A stretch of DNA of 38,302 nt from the NCBI GenBank assembly GCA_964568625.1, contig CAZMQG010000015.1, positions 1 through 38,302 on the forward strand. The letters run 5' to 3'. The notes under the pieces are model-generated. The model did no database searches. It worked only from the letters and a program-made list of their open reading frames with translations, and had not been told where the DNA came from. Below are positions 8,629 through 17,098 of the stretch, one piece after another (positions within the stretch are counted from its first letter, which is position 1; each line of letters begins with the position of its first letter). Made by a program: the position numbers and the translations under genes. Source of the stretch: JBAZAX01 sp964568625. GTDB lineage: Bacteria; Babelota; Babeliae; Babelales; RVW-14.

Positions 8629-9741
8629 TTAAAATTTATAATTCATTAAATAATTAACTAACTGTTTAACTCCATCTTTTGATCGAGTGTGAATTAAAAC
8701 ATGAGGCTGATAATCAATGATTTCTTTTTGTAACTGTTCAAGCTCTTCTGCAGAAAGCTTATCCATTTTATTGAACACATACAAAACAGGTTTTTCAACT
8801 CCCAATTCCTTGATTGTATCATTGACAACATTAATTTGGCTGCGCCATTCAGGATTACTGACATCCACAACATGCAACAGTAAATTTGCATATCTCAATT
8901 CATCAAGTGTTGATCTAAAAGCCTCCACAAGTTTGTGTGGTAATTGACTTATAAATCCGACAGTATCTGAAATTAAAATTTTTGATTTTCCACTAATATA
9001 AAATTCACGAGTTGTTGTATCAAGGGTAGCAAAAAGTTTATCTTCAGCCAAAATTGTACTTTTTGTTAACATATTTAACAAACTTGATTTACCTGAATTT
9101 GTATAACCAACAATACAAAGTGTAGGGATATTGCTACTTAATCTTTTTTTACGCTGATTTTCCCGAGCTTTTTGCAACGTCTCAAGTTTTTGCTTTGCCT
9201 GACGCAATCTATCCGCAAATACTTGTCGCATTTTTTCCGTTGCAGTTTCCCCTGGACCTTTTGTTCCAATAACACCCAGCTGCTGCGAATATTCAACACC
9301 TTTTCCAATGATTCTGGTTTTTAAAAATTGCACCTCAGCCATCTCAACCTGAATTTTACCTTCAGCTGTATGTGCGGATTTTTTGAAAATTTCAAGAATC
9401 AGTTGCTCACGATCCATAATATTGCAGTTAAGTACATCTTCTAAATTTCGCTCCTGCAATGGATTCAATGTTTCCGAAAAAATTATTATCTCAATCTGTT
9501 TTTGATCGCAAATTAGCTTTAATTCTTCAAGCTTTCCTTTTGTAAAAAATGTATTTGAGTCTACAGCACGAACCTTAGTGAAATAAGTTTCATCATAATG
9601 CATACCCAAAGTTTTTATTAGGCTCAGAAACTCTTCATAATAATTTTCTGCGTTAGAAATTTTAACATATGGCGTATAAACACCAACTGCCAAAGTTTTG
9701 GGATGAATATCTTGAATAGCGACTGAAACTCTTTTTGCCAT
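8629..9741 (-). CDS. hflX: HflX ribosome-associated GTPase
   Basis: This 370-residue protein has the HflX layout. An N-terminal domain with the glycine-rich segment GTKGPGETATE (159-169) is followed by a helical coiled linker and a G domain. The G1 motif is GYTNSGKSS (212-220), then FATLDTTTRE, G3 DTVGF at 259-263, and NKMDKL as G4. HflX binds the 50S subunit and splits stalled ribosomes under stress. It lies 15 bases downstream of the DJ-1-like gene and 13 bases upstream of gapA, so the three genes probably share a transcript. The start has AAGGATTAGG upstream. Confidence 0.96.
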   Translation of the reverse strand: MAKRVSVAIQDIHPKTLAVGVYTPYVKISNAENYYEEFLSLIKTLGMHYDETYFTKVRAVDSNTFFTKGKLEELKLICDQKQIEIIIFSETLNPLQERNLEDVLNCNIMDREQLILEIFKKSAHTAEGKIQVEMAEVQFLKTRIIGKGVEYSQQLGVIGTKGPGETATEKMRQVFADRLRQAKQKLETLQKARENQRKKRLSSNIPTLCIVGYTNSGKSSLLNMLTKSTILAEDKLFATLDTTTREFYISGKSKILISDTVGFISQLPHKLVEAFRSTLDELRYANLLLHVVDVSNPEWRSQINVVNDTIKELGVEKPVLYVFNKMDKLSAEELEQLQKEIIDYQPHVLIHTRSKDGVKQLVNYLMNYKF

Positions 9742-9756
9742 CCTAATCCTTAAGTC

Positions 9757-10377
9757 TTACTTTAACATTTTAACAATTTCATTTGCAAAATCATTTGCAA
9801 ATTTTGGGCCCTGGGCAGTAATAATTTTATCTCCCGGCAATACAACGCACCCCTTATCAACAAAATCAACTTCACAATTTTTCAAAATCGCTTTGGCTTC
9901 ATCAGTTGGGAAAACGGTTGCCTTCTTACCCTTCAATATTCCTGACTGCACTGGCAAAATTACTGCATAACAGATAGCGGCAACAATTTTACCCTTGGAA
10001 TTAAAATATTGTACCACATCTTGTAGTTTTTTGTTATCCCACAAGTATTCAACTGAGCCCGGCCCGCCAGGTATAATAACTGCGTCATATTTATCAAAAT
10101 CACTTTTATTTAAATCGCTAAGCAAAAGATTTGGGGTAAAAGAGCCTCCAAGTTTACCTTTGGCAACTCCAGCTTTCAAACCAGCAACATCAATTGTAAC
10201 CCCTTTGGCATGTAAAATTTGGTAAGGCACATTAAATTCAAAATCTTGGTAATTCTCCGGCATAAGAATAAATAGCACTTTTTTATTCATATTCTTTTCT
10301 CCCCTCATCAAATAATTTGAAAATATAACGACTAAAGCAGCAGCACACAAAACTACTAGCCACAACATTTTTGACAT
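9757..10377 (-). CDS. DJ-1/PfpI-family protein with N-terminal membrane segment
   Basis: This 206-residue protein has a flavodoxin-like DJ-1/PfpI domain: KVLFILMPENYQDFEF, IIPGGPGS (101-108) and the nucleophile elbow AAICYAV with Cys136. The usual His after the Cys is Tyr137, as in many non-peptidase members, so glyoxalase, chaperone or redox roles are all possible. Residues 5-24 form a hydrophobic segment that would anchor or export the protein. Two starts each have a good Shine-Dalgarno: the ATG at 10377 (GGGAG) and an internal ATG at 10290 (AGGGGAG) that would yield a soluble cytosolic form. It precedes hflX closely. Confidence 0.88.
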   Translation of the reverse strand: MSKMLWLVVLCAAALVVIFSNYLMRGEKNMNKKVLFILMPENYQDFEFNVPYQILHAKGVTIDVAGLKAGVAKGKLGGSFTPNLLLSDLNKSDFDKYDAVIIPGGPGSVEYLWDNKKLQDVVQYFNSKGKIVAAICYAVILPVQSGILKGKKATVFPTDEAKAILKNCEVDFVDKGCVVLPGDKIITAQGPKFANDFANEIVKMLK

Positions 10378-10441
10378 AGACTACTCCCTTTTCATGAAAC
10401 ATTAAGCACTTTGTTTGGAAACATAATACCAAAAATAATAT

Positions 10442-11266
10442 TTATAAAGAAATCAAGTTAACGCCACTAAACATATCGCCAATAAGCCTCTGGGTAACTT
10501 TATGAAACTGTTCCGGATTTTTTGTAACATAAAATGAATATTTTGCCGATTGTTTTTTAACTTCTGACAATGTAATCGGCCTATCTAGTGCTTTATTGTC
10601 AAGCATCTGGTTATACACCTTAACCACCTGTCTAGCAACAGGTTCATTAGAGTCAACAATCACCTCCCCGTCAGGTAATAATTTCTGAATTTCAGCACGC
10701 AAAAAAGGATAGTGCGTACAGGCAAGCCCAATCACATCAACCCCCAGTTCTATCGCCGGAGCTAAATACTCTCGTAATTTATCTTGAGTATAAGGATCAT
10801 CAAACCTCCCAGCTTCAACCAAATCAACCAGTTCCGGGCAAGCTATACTTAAAACCTCAATCCCTTTTCCATATTGGGCAATTAATTGTTTTTGATAATC
10901 ACTGTTGGTTGTGTGCAAAGTAGCTAAAATTGCCACTTTTTTATTTTTAGAAAGTTGGCAAGCCGGTTTAACAACCGGCACGGCACCAACTATGGGAATA
11001 TTTGGGTATTTTTCTCTCAAATATAAAAGGCTAGAAACTGATGCCGTATTACAAGCTACCACGGCAATTTTGATATTATGTTTTAAAATAAGATAATTCA
11101 AAATCTTACTTGTAATTTGCTGTAATTGCTCTGTAGTTTTCTGACCAAAGGGTAAATTATTATTATCAGCAAAGTAAATAAGATCCTGCTCCGGAAGCTG
11201 CTGTGCAATCGCTTTAAAAATTCCAAGCCCCCCTACCCCAGAATCAAAAATTCCTATTGGCTGCAT
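10442..11266 (-). CDS. murI: Glutamate racemase
   Basis: This 274-residue enzyme makes D-glutamate for peptidoglycan. The motifs are complete: GIFDSGVGGL with Asp8, VVACNTAS with catalytic Cys72, and GLACTHYPF with catalytic Cys183 and His185. Length is normal for the family. The start has AGGGG at close spacing. Together with MreC and the SpoIID protein it indicates that this organism makes a peptidoglycan wall. It lies between the terminated USP gene and the DJ-1-like gene, so it probably has its own promoter. Confidence 0.96.
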   Translation of the reverse strand: MQPIGIFDSGVGGLGIFKAIAQQLPEQDLIYFADNNNLPFGQKTTEQLQQITSKILNYLILKHNIKIAVVACNTASVSSLLYLREKYPNIPIVGAVPVVKPACQLSKNKKVAILATLHTTNSDYQKQLIAQYGKGIEVLSIACPELVDLVEAGRFDDPYTQDKLREYLAPAIELGVDVIGLACTHYPFLRAEIQKLLPDGEVIVDSNEPVARQVVKVYNQMLDNKALDRPITLSEVKKQSAKYSFYVTKNPEQFHKVTQRLIGDMFSGVNLISL

Positions 11267-11340
11267 ATCCCCTCATCTTTCACTAAAAATTTTTAACCCC
11301 ACATGTCTACTTTTTGCTAAACATTTTAAAATTAAGGTAA

Positions 11341-11387
11341 AATAAAAAGAGAGGGGTGTAAAGTCATCAACAACTTTATACCCCTCT
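11341..11387 (-). terminator. Rho-independent terminator after the USP gene
   Basis: A 15-base stem (11350-11364 with 11373-11387, one G-T wobble) encloses an 8-base loop and is followed on the minus strand by CTTTTTATT. It lies 33 bases past the stop codon of the deubiquitinase gene. It isolates that gene from murI. This is one of the strongest hairpins in the window. Confidence 0.88.
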
Positions 11388-11419
11388 TTAATTTTAAACA
11401 CTACTGTAAATATGAATTA

Positions 11420-13210
11420 CTATTTTATACCAGAACCCCCAGCAACATTTTCCATGACAGTTGGTAACGATGGAGCGCTGTGTACCTTGCGATAAATCGC
11501 AACATGTACAGTAAAACCTCCGTATGCTATATATGAACTATTAAAAGCAGAAACACGACTATCATTAAAAATTTTCCAGGAAGATCCATTTTTACATGCA
11601 GCTATAAAATGCCCCCTCGATGCTGAATCCCCTTGATGATAAATCATTCCAATCAATTCATAAGACTGATTTATTATATTAAAGCGCCGCCCTGGTAGAT
11701 AAACTAATGGGATTTTCATGCCTTGCTTTAAACGCTCCCCACTGAACATCTCAAAGCCAAAAGTCTTTGAGCTCTCCACATCAATTTTTTTTATTTCAGG
11801 CAAAATGCAAGCGAAATCAGCAAAAGTTTTGGGTTGTACGATTAAAAGCTCAGGCATCTCAACATCATCAAAGCCTACCTCTTGATTTAATAACATTTCC
11901 ACTTGCAATCGAGGCCTAGAATCTTTTTTATATTCAGATTCTGGCTCCAAATTAGTCGCTAACTCCGTTAAACGTTTATGATCAAGCCCCAATGGAGATA
12001 TTAAATTCAAGCATGTATGCCAATGACCATTAACCCTGGAACAAAAAAGACGTCTAAATGCTACAAGATTTCTTTGAATATTATTTAAATCACCACTAAT
12101 ATGTTGATTAATTCGAGGAGATCGCATTTCAGCTAATACCACATCTAAATATTTATTTAATACATCACACTTATTAAGATAGATAGTATCAGCATCGGTC
12201 AATTTCAAGTATTCTACCTTATCTTTAATCCATCCCCAATCTTTATTTTCTCCAAAACAGGCTTGCAATGTTAACAGTTTAATTTCATCTGACAAATTAT
12301 GCTCAGATACCTGAACAAATAAATCTAAAACATCTCTAACTGCTTTGTCTTTGGCATCTACACCTTCATGAAAAGCATTCATCGCACCAATAAACGCTGA
12401 TATTTTACCAAAAAAAGCTTCTCTTTCCTGATGGCATAAATCATTAATCAATTTTTCTGTAGATAAAGCATATTGAGCAAAATTATTTAAATCTCTGCGT
12501 TGAAATGCTTCTTTTAATTTGGCTTTTGAAATTTTCAATCTAAGTTCATCTACGCTACGTTTTACACATTGAGCAAAATAATCAAACGATATTCGATCTA
12601 TATTACTAAAATCCGAAATATCAAGAAGAACAAAATCAATCAACTCTTTTCTCAGCAAAGCACAAACAGCGCGGTCATCACTAGGCATTAATGACGCAAG
12701 TACATTTAGCAAATCAAGATGATATTTTGTATAATACTGAAAATGCTCAAGCACCAATTTCAAAAATTCTCCCGAATCATGTTGACCTGTCAGCATTAAA
12801 CGTAAGTCCGGATTTGTGCTGCTTGTACAAAGAAATTTTCTAAAATATTGTATATTCACAGCATCCCTGCGACTGGCAATTTTACTTTGTTGCATATCCT
12901 CAAATACATGTATCAATTGATATGGAATAGAATAAGGCCCGTTGTCCCCATCTAAAACATAATCTGCCTTATGTGCATTTAAGAAATCATGAACCTCAGG
13001 CATATTATACAAAATTTGTATGGCAGAATTTACAAAACAGTCTAATCCATTATTTACAAGACCAACTAATTTTATAGATTCTTGCGATTGGGCCTTTTCC
13101 ACAGGAACCCCTTCGCCTTGGCCATCAGCTTGGCGTTTCATTCCAAACAAGCAATTTACTGCTGATATAATCAGAAAAATAATAATCAAACCAATATTTA
13201 ATTTTTTCAT
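11420..13210 (-). CDS. secreted USP-family ubiquitin carboxyl-terminal hydrolase (putative host effector)
   Basis: This 596-residue protein has a signal peptide (MKKLNIGLIIIFLIISAVNC). It also has both signature boxes of eukaryotic ubiquitin-specific proteases (peptidase C19). The Cys box reads GLVNNGLDCFVNS with Cys58 as nucleophile and Asn53 as oxyanion-hole residue. The His box runs from YELIGMIYHQG through RGHFIAA (His534) to WKIFNDSRV (Asp550). About 475 residues separate the boxes, with a long helical insert. Since bacteria lack ubiquitin, the likely job is removal of ubiquitin in a eukaryotic host after export. The ATG at 13210 was chosen because the preceding GGGGG serves as ribosome site; an in-frame ATG 12 bases upstream is possible. 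The gene stands alone before a strong terminator. Confidence 0.88.
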   Translation of the reverse strand: MKKLNIGLIIIFLIISAVNCLFGMKRQADGQGEGVPVEKAQSQESIKLVGLVNNGLDCFVNSAIQILYNMPEVHDFLNAHKADYVLDGDNGPYSIPYQLIHVFEDMQQSKIASRRDAVNIQYFRKFLCTSSTNPDLRLMLTGQHDSGEFLKLVLEHFQYYTKYHLDLLNVLASLMPSDDRAVCALLRKELIDFVLLDISDFSNIDRISFDYFAQCVKRSVDELRLKISKAKLKEAFQRRDLNNFAQYALSTEKLINDLCHQEREAFFGKISAFIGAMNAFHEGVDAKDKAVRDVLDLFVQVSEHNLSDEIKLLTLQACFGENKDWGWIKDKVEYLKLTDADTIYLNKCDVLNKYLDVVLAEMRSPRINQHISGDLNNIQRNLVAFRRLFCSRVNGHWHTCLNLISPLGLDHKRLTELATNLEPESEYKKDSRPRLQVEMLLNQEVGFDDVEMPELLIVQPKTFADFACILPEIKKIDVESSKTFGFEMFSGERLKQGMKIPLVYLPGRRFNIINQSYELIGMIYHQGDSASRGHFIAACKNGSSWKIFNDSRVSAFNSSYIAYGGFTVHVAIYRKVHSAPSLPTVMENVAGGSGIK

Positions 13211-13371
13211 AGCAACCCCCATTTATTTAAATCATTTTTATGATGTAATAATTTCAATTTATCAATTTTATTCAGAAATAACAAATGGCGCATGTGTGAG
13301 GTTATAATTTCATATTGAAATAATTTTCAAACAAAAAACCTGTTTTTCAACTCAAAATAGTGCTTATATCG

Positions 13372-14319
13372 CTATTCCTGATTACCGGATACTTTTCCAT
13401 CACTGCTTTGACTGATTGCCCCAGGCTCTGAAGCCTTTGATGGATTCTCTAAGAGATCATCTGTATTACTTTGATTATTATCCATCATTTCAAATTTAGC
13501 AGCAGAACATGATCGAGATAGATCTGTTAAAAGACAATATTTTATAGTATTAAAGTTGATCAATGGCTCAACGTCAATATCGTGATAAAGCGAGTTATGA
13601 GAATGCGAATGTTCTACAATTTTCCCAATACAAAAACCTTCAGGAAAGACTAGTCCACGCCCGGTTGAAAGAACCATATCATTATCTACAATATCAAGTA
13701 AATGGCTGACATAGTGCATTTTACAACGATTTTTTTGATTTTGTCCTATTACAATCCCATTTGCATTGGTAGAACTTGTAAACGCAGCAACCTTACATGA
13801 TTCATCAGTAATCAAAGTAAGTTTACTATAATAGTCGTGAACTTCCGTTATTTTCCCCAGTATCTGGAATTTATAAATTCCAACCATATTTTTTTTGATT
13901 CCGTTTAAAGAACCTCTATTTATTAAAAAAAACTGTCCATCTTTTTTTAGATTCTTAATCAAAACCTTGCAAATCATCATTCCGTCAAGATTATATCTAT
14001 CTTTAAATTCACGAATCTCTTTACTGTCAGAATCAAATTTAAACAGTGCTTTAATTTTTACATTCTCTTCATAAAGCTGGCTATATTTTTCATTCAAAAG
14101 TTTTAGCTCAGACTTAATTTGCTCGTAGGTCTCCCTATGTTCAACACGTTTTTGAATAAAATCAGCAACGCCGCTTGCCGCAACAACCACAGGATAAGTA
14201 ACTTTATTCGTAAATCGCTCTAAAGCACCACTCTCAAAAAACAAAAACTGATTAACTATAAAAAAAGATATTAAAAAAATAATCAGTCCTAATACACCCT
14301 TTTTAAGAAACGTGTTCAT
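13372..14319 (-). CDS. mreC: MreC-like rod shape-determining protein
   Basis: This 315-residue protein has the MreC layout: a short cytoplasmic tail, one membrane helix (about residues 9-29), a coiled coil (about 55-90) and two beta-barrel domains. Recognisable parts are VLIKNLKKDGQFFLINRGS, KNMVGIYKFQILGKITEVHDYYSKLTLITD and DMVLSTGRGLVFPEGFCIGKI. MreC dimers in the periplasm organise the elongasome. A polar tail of about 45 residues (SDGKVSGNQE end) is extra. The ATG overlaps the dus stop region almost directly (TAAAATG), implying translational coupling. No mreB or mreD lies beside it here, unlike the common mreBCD order. Confidence 0.87.
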   Translation of the reverse strand: MNTFLKKGVLGLIIFLISFFIVNQFLFFESGALERFTNKVTYPVVVAASGVADFIQKRVEHRETYEQIKSELKLLNEKYSQLYEENVKIKALFKFDSDSKEIREFKDRYNLDGMMICKVLIKNLKKDGQFFLINRGSLNGIKKNMVGIYKFQILGKITEVHDYYSKLTLITDESCKVAAFTSSTNANGIVIGQNQKNRCKMHYVSHLLDIVDNDMVLSTGRGLVFPEGFCIGKIVEHSHSHNSLYHDIDVEPLINFNTIKYCLLTDLSRSCSAAKFEMMDNNQSNTDDLLENPSKASEPGAISQSSDGKVSGNQE

Positions 14320-14320
14320 T

Positions 14321-15325
14321 TTAAATCTGCACTCCACTATTCTCTTTTATAAGCTGACCTAATAATTCTCGCATCTCCATTTCAGTTTGCGATCTAAGTA
14401 ATTTTTGCCTCCACTCTGAAGCCTGCTCTACAAACCTTACGTACTGAGGCAGCTGCTTTTTGAATGAGACAAATCCCTTTGGACCATAAAATTGAATATT
14501 ATTATCCAGATGTTTTAAGGCACATCTCAATGCCAAATCCGTAGTAACTTCAAACGTTTTTCCCTTAGCCTCTTCAGTCATTTCACGAATTTTCCAAGGG
14601 GCACCCCACAAAGCTCTTCCTATCATAAAACCATCACAACCTGTTAAATCATAAACTTTTTGTGCCATCTCGAAACGTGAAATATTACCTGAAAAAATCA
14701 ATGGCACATTTAAAGCCTGCTTAACTTGACGTGCAAGATCATAATCAAGGCGTGATGCAAATCCCTCGGGTTGCGTTCTAGGGTGAATGATAATGGCATC
14801 AACTCCGCAATCCTGTGCCATTTTGGCAACTTCCAAAGCATTCTTTTTTTTAAAACCTGCTCTGATTTTAATTGTAAACGATGCTCGATTGTCGACACGT
14901 TTAATAAAATATTTTAGTAACATTTCCAGATGAGGAACATCTTCCATCAGCGCTGATCCACACTTTGATTTGATAACAGCTTTGGCAGGACAACCACTGT
15001 TTAAATTTATCGACTTAAATCCTGCAGCCAAAATTTTTTCTATGGCTTTATCAATAAAGTCAGTTTTGTTTGTCGAAACCTGAAAAGCCATTGGGTGCTC
15101 AATTGGATCATATCTTAATGCAATTCCTGTTCTCTCATTTGCCACCGAGGCAACATGACGCATCTCTGTAAAAAGCAATTCCTCCGGAGAAAACTCACGG
15201 ATTAATTTTCTTAAAGGAGAATCGGTTATGCCATCGAGCGGAGCCGACATAAATCGCGAATACTCTTCTTTACCAATCTTAATTTTACTTTGCCAAAAAT
15301 CTTGGTTACTCACTTGATTACTCAC
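14321..15325 (-). CDS. dus: tRNA-dihydrouridine synthase
   Basis: This 334-residue flavoprotein reduces uridine to dihydrouridine in tRNA D-loops. It has the FMN-barrel start FMSAPLDGITDSPLR, the catalytic motif INLNSGCPAK with Cys112, KSKCGSALM, FTIKIRAGF, IIHPRTQ, and the phosphate-binding CDGFMIGRALWGAPW. Length fits DusB-type enzymes, though the subfamily is not settled by eye. The frame starts at a GTG at 15325 with no clear Shine-Dalgarno, and a second GTG lies 12 bases inside within a tandem GTGAGTAAYCAA repeat. It lies 8 bases after gatA and abuts mreC. Confidence 0.93.
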   Translation of the reverse strand: MSNQVSNQDFWQSKIKIGKEEYSRFMSAPLDGITDSPLRKLIREFSPEELLFTEMRHVASVANERTGIALRYDPIEHPMAFQVSTNKTDFIDKAIEKILAAGFKSINLNSGCPAKAVIKSKCGSALMEDVPHLEMLLKYFIKRVDNRASFTIKIRAGFKKKNALEVAKMAQDCGVDAIIIHPRTQPEGFASRLDYDLARQVKQALNVPLIFSGNISRFEMAQKVYDLTGCDGFMIGRALWGAPWKIREMTEEAKGKTFEVTTDLALRCALKHLDNNIQFYGPKGFVSFKKQLPQYVRFVEQASEWRQKLLRSQTEMEMRELLGQLIKENSGVQI

Positions 15326-15333
15326 GTTTTTTA

Positions 15334-16785
15334 TTATTCATAATTTGTTGGGTGTTTTAAATGATAGTCCGTACTTTGTTCAAATGCATAAGCAACTTTA
15401 AATAATAGCTCTTCACTCAAGCGTGGACCCAAAAATTGAAATCCAATTGGAAGATTTTCTTTTGAAAAACCACATGGAATCGAAATTCCCGGAGTTCCAA
15501 TCGCACAGTTTGCAACAGTAAACAGATCCGCCAAATACATTGCAACTGGATCAAAAGCAAGCTCTCCAATTTTGAATGGAAGAATAGTTACAGTAGGAGT
15601 AATAAGCAGATCAACGCTTCTGAAAGCAGAATCAAAATCAGCTCTCATCATTTCTCGTACAGACTGAGCTTTTTTGTAGTAAGCATCTTTATGCCCCGCA
15701 GAAAGAACATAATTTCCCGTCATTATTCGAGTTTTAACTTCTTGACCAAAACCTTCTTGTCGAGTCTTTAGATACATGTCAAAAAGATTGTCTGCTTCTT
15801 TTGTACGCATTCCATATAAACTTCCGTCATAACGTGACAAATTCGAAGCACCCTCTGCACGACTAATAATAAAATAAACTGCGTTAGCATATTTTAAATA
15901 AGGCAAATCAATAACTTTTACTGACGCCCCAAGATTTTTAAGCTGTTCAGTCGCCAAGCCAAAGGCGTTTTGAATTTGATTATCTATTCCGTCGGTTTCA
16001 AGGGCATCTTTAATAATTCCAATCTTTAAATTTGCAGGCAACTTCCCATCCAGAGTTTTCGTATAATCTTTTGGTTGCATTTGAATAGTCGTTGAATCTT
16101 TTGGATCTTTTCCTGAAAGTGCTGTCGCCACCAACGCATTGTCATAAACTGTTCTTGTAAGAGTACCTACCTGATCAAATGACGATGCAAAAGCCATGAC
16201 ACCAAATCTCGAGTGCAACCCATAAGTCGGATACAAACCAACTAAATTACAAAATGACGCGGGTTGCCGAATTGATCCACCCGTCTCTGTTCCTAAAGCA
16301 AATGGAACCAACCCTGCAGCAACAGCCGCAGCTGATCCGGAACTTGAACCACCGGAAACTCTTGCAACATCCCAAGGATTACGTGTTGGGCCATAAGCCG
16401 AATACTCTCCGGATGCACCCATTGCAAATTCATCACAATTTGTACGTCCAATACTCACAGCCCCTGCCTGTTTTAATCTCTGATTTACTGTTGCATCGTA
16501 TGGAGCTTTATAATTGCTTAAAATTTTTGAACCGGCAGAAGTAATTTGATTTTTTTGACAGATAATATCTTTTAAAAGATATGGTATACCTGCAAGAATT
16601 GCGTTAGATTTTGAATAAAATTCAGCAACTTGTTCAGAATATTGAAAGCTTTCAAGCACAGCATTTAAACTACCATTATGCTTTTTAATTCTTTCAAGAT
16701 AAAATTTTATCACTTCTTCTCTACTTATCTCTTTTTTATCAATCTTTTCTTTAAGCTCTTTGATTGTTATAAATGGACTTAACAT
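15334..16785 (-). CDS. gatA: Glutamyl-tRNA(Gln)/aspartyl-tRNA(Asn) amidotransferase subunit A
   Basis: This 483-residue amidase-signature enzyme has the catalytic triad Lys72 (GIPYLLKDI), Ser147 (SGGSSSGSAAAVAAG) and Ser171 (GTETGGSIRQPAS), with spacing equal to characterised GatA. It releases ammonia from glutamine and hands it to GatB to amidate mischarged Glu-tRNA(Gln) or Asp-tRNA(Asn). It overlaps gatC by 7 bases, a typical coupled pair. gatB is not in the window. The ATG has AAAGGT at good spacing. Confidence 0.96.
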   Translation of the reverse strand: MLSPFITIKELKEKIDKKEISREEVIKFYLERIKKHNGSLNAVLESFQYSEQVAEFYSKSNAILAGIPYLLKDIICQKNQITSAGSKILSNYKAPYDATVNQRLKQAGAVSIGRTNCDEFAMGASGEYSAYGPTRNPWDVARVSGGSSSGSAAAVAAGLVPFALGTETGGSIRQPASFCNLVGLYPTYGLHSRFGVMAFASSFDQVGTLTRTVYDNALVATALSGKDPKDSTTIQMQPKDYTKTLDGKLPANLKIGIIKDALETDGIDNQIQNAFGLATEQLKNLGASVKVIDLPYLKYANAVYFIISRAEGASNLSRYDGSLYGMRTKEADNLFDMYLKTRQEGFGQEVKTRIMTGNYVLSAGHKDAYYKKAQSVREMMRADFDSAFRSVDLLITPTVTILPFKIGELAFDPVAMYLADLFTVANCAIGTPGISIPCGFSKENLPIGFQFLGPRLSEELLFKVAYAFEQSTDYHLKHPTNYE

Positions 16786-17078
16786 GTTGTACCTTTATTT
16801 TCATCCAAAATTTTTGGAACAACAAAATAACTCTCTTGTTTGTCATGCGCCAAGTTTAAAATATCTGTTGAATCAGTTTCAATAACTTCATCTTCACGCA
16901 AAATATTTTTATTCCTAACCGGATTAACCTGCGCAGCAACTTTTACTTCTTTTATTTGATCAATAAAATTCAATACTTTTTCAAGATTATTCGTAAAAAT
17001 TTCAACCTCACCATCTGAAAGATTTAATGCGGAAAGTTTTGCAACTTTGAGCAGTTCCTCTTTACTAAAATCAGCCAT
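16779..17078 (-). CDS. gatC: Glutamyl-tRNA(Gln)/aspartyl-tRNA(Asn) amidotransferase subunit C
   Basis: This 99-residue protein matches GatC, the small clamp that holds GatA to GatB. It has the usual start DFSKEELLKVAKLSALNLS, the EIFTNNLEKVLNFIDQIKEV helix, a NPVRNKNILREDEV segment, and the C-terminal SYFVVPKIL motif. It overlaps the start of gatA and follows the MATE transporter gene by 20 bases. The Shine-Dalgarno AAAGG is well placed. Confidence 0.93.
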   Translation of the reverse strand: MADFSKEELLKVAKLSALNLSDGEVEIFTNNLEKVLNFIDQIKEVKVAAQVNPVRNKNILREDEVIETDSTDILNLAHDKQESYFVVPKILDENKGTTC

Positions 17079-17098
17079 TTTTTAACCTTTTTTATTTT

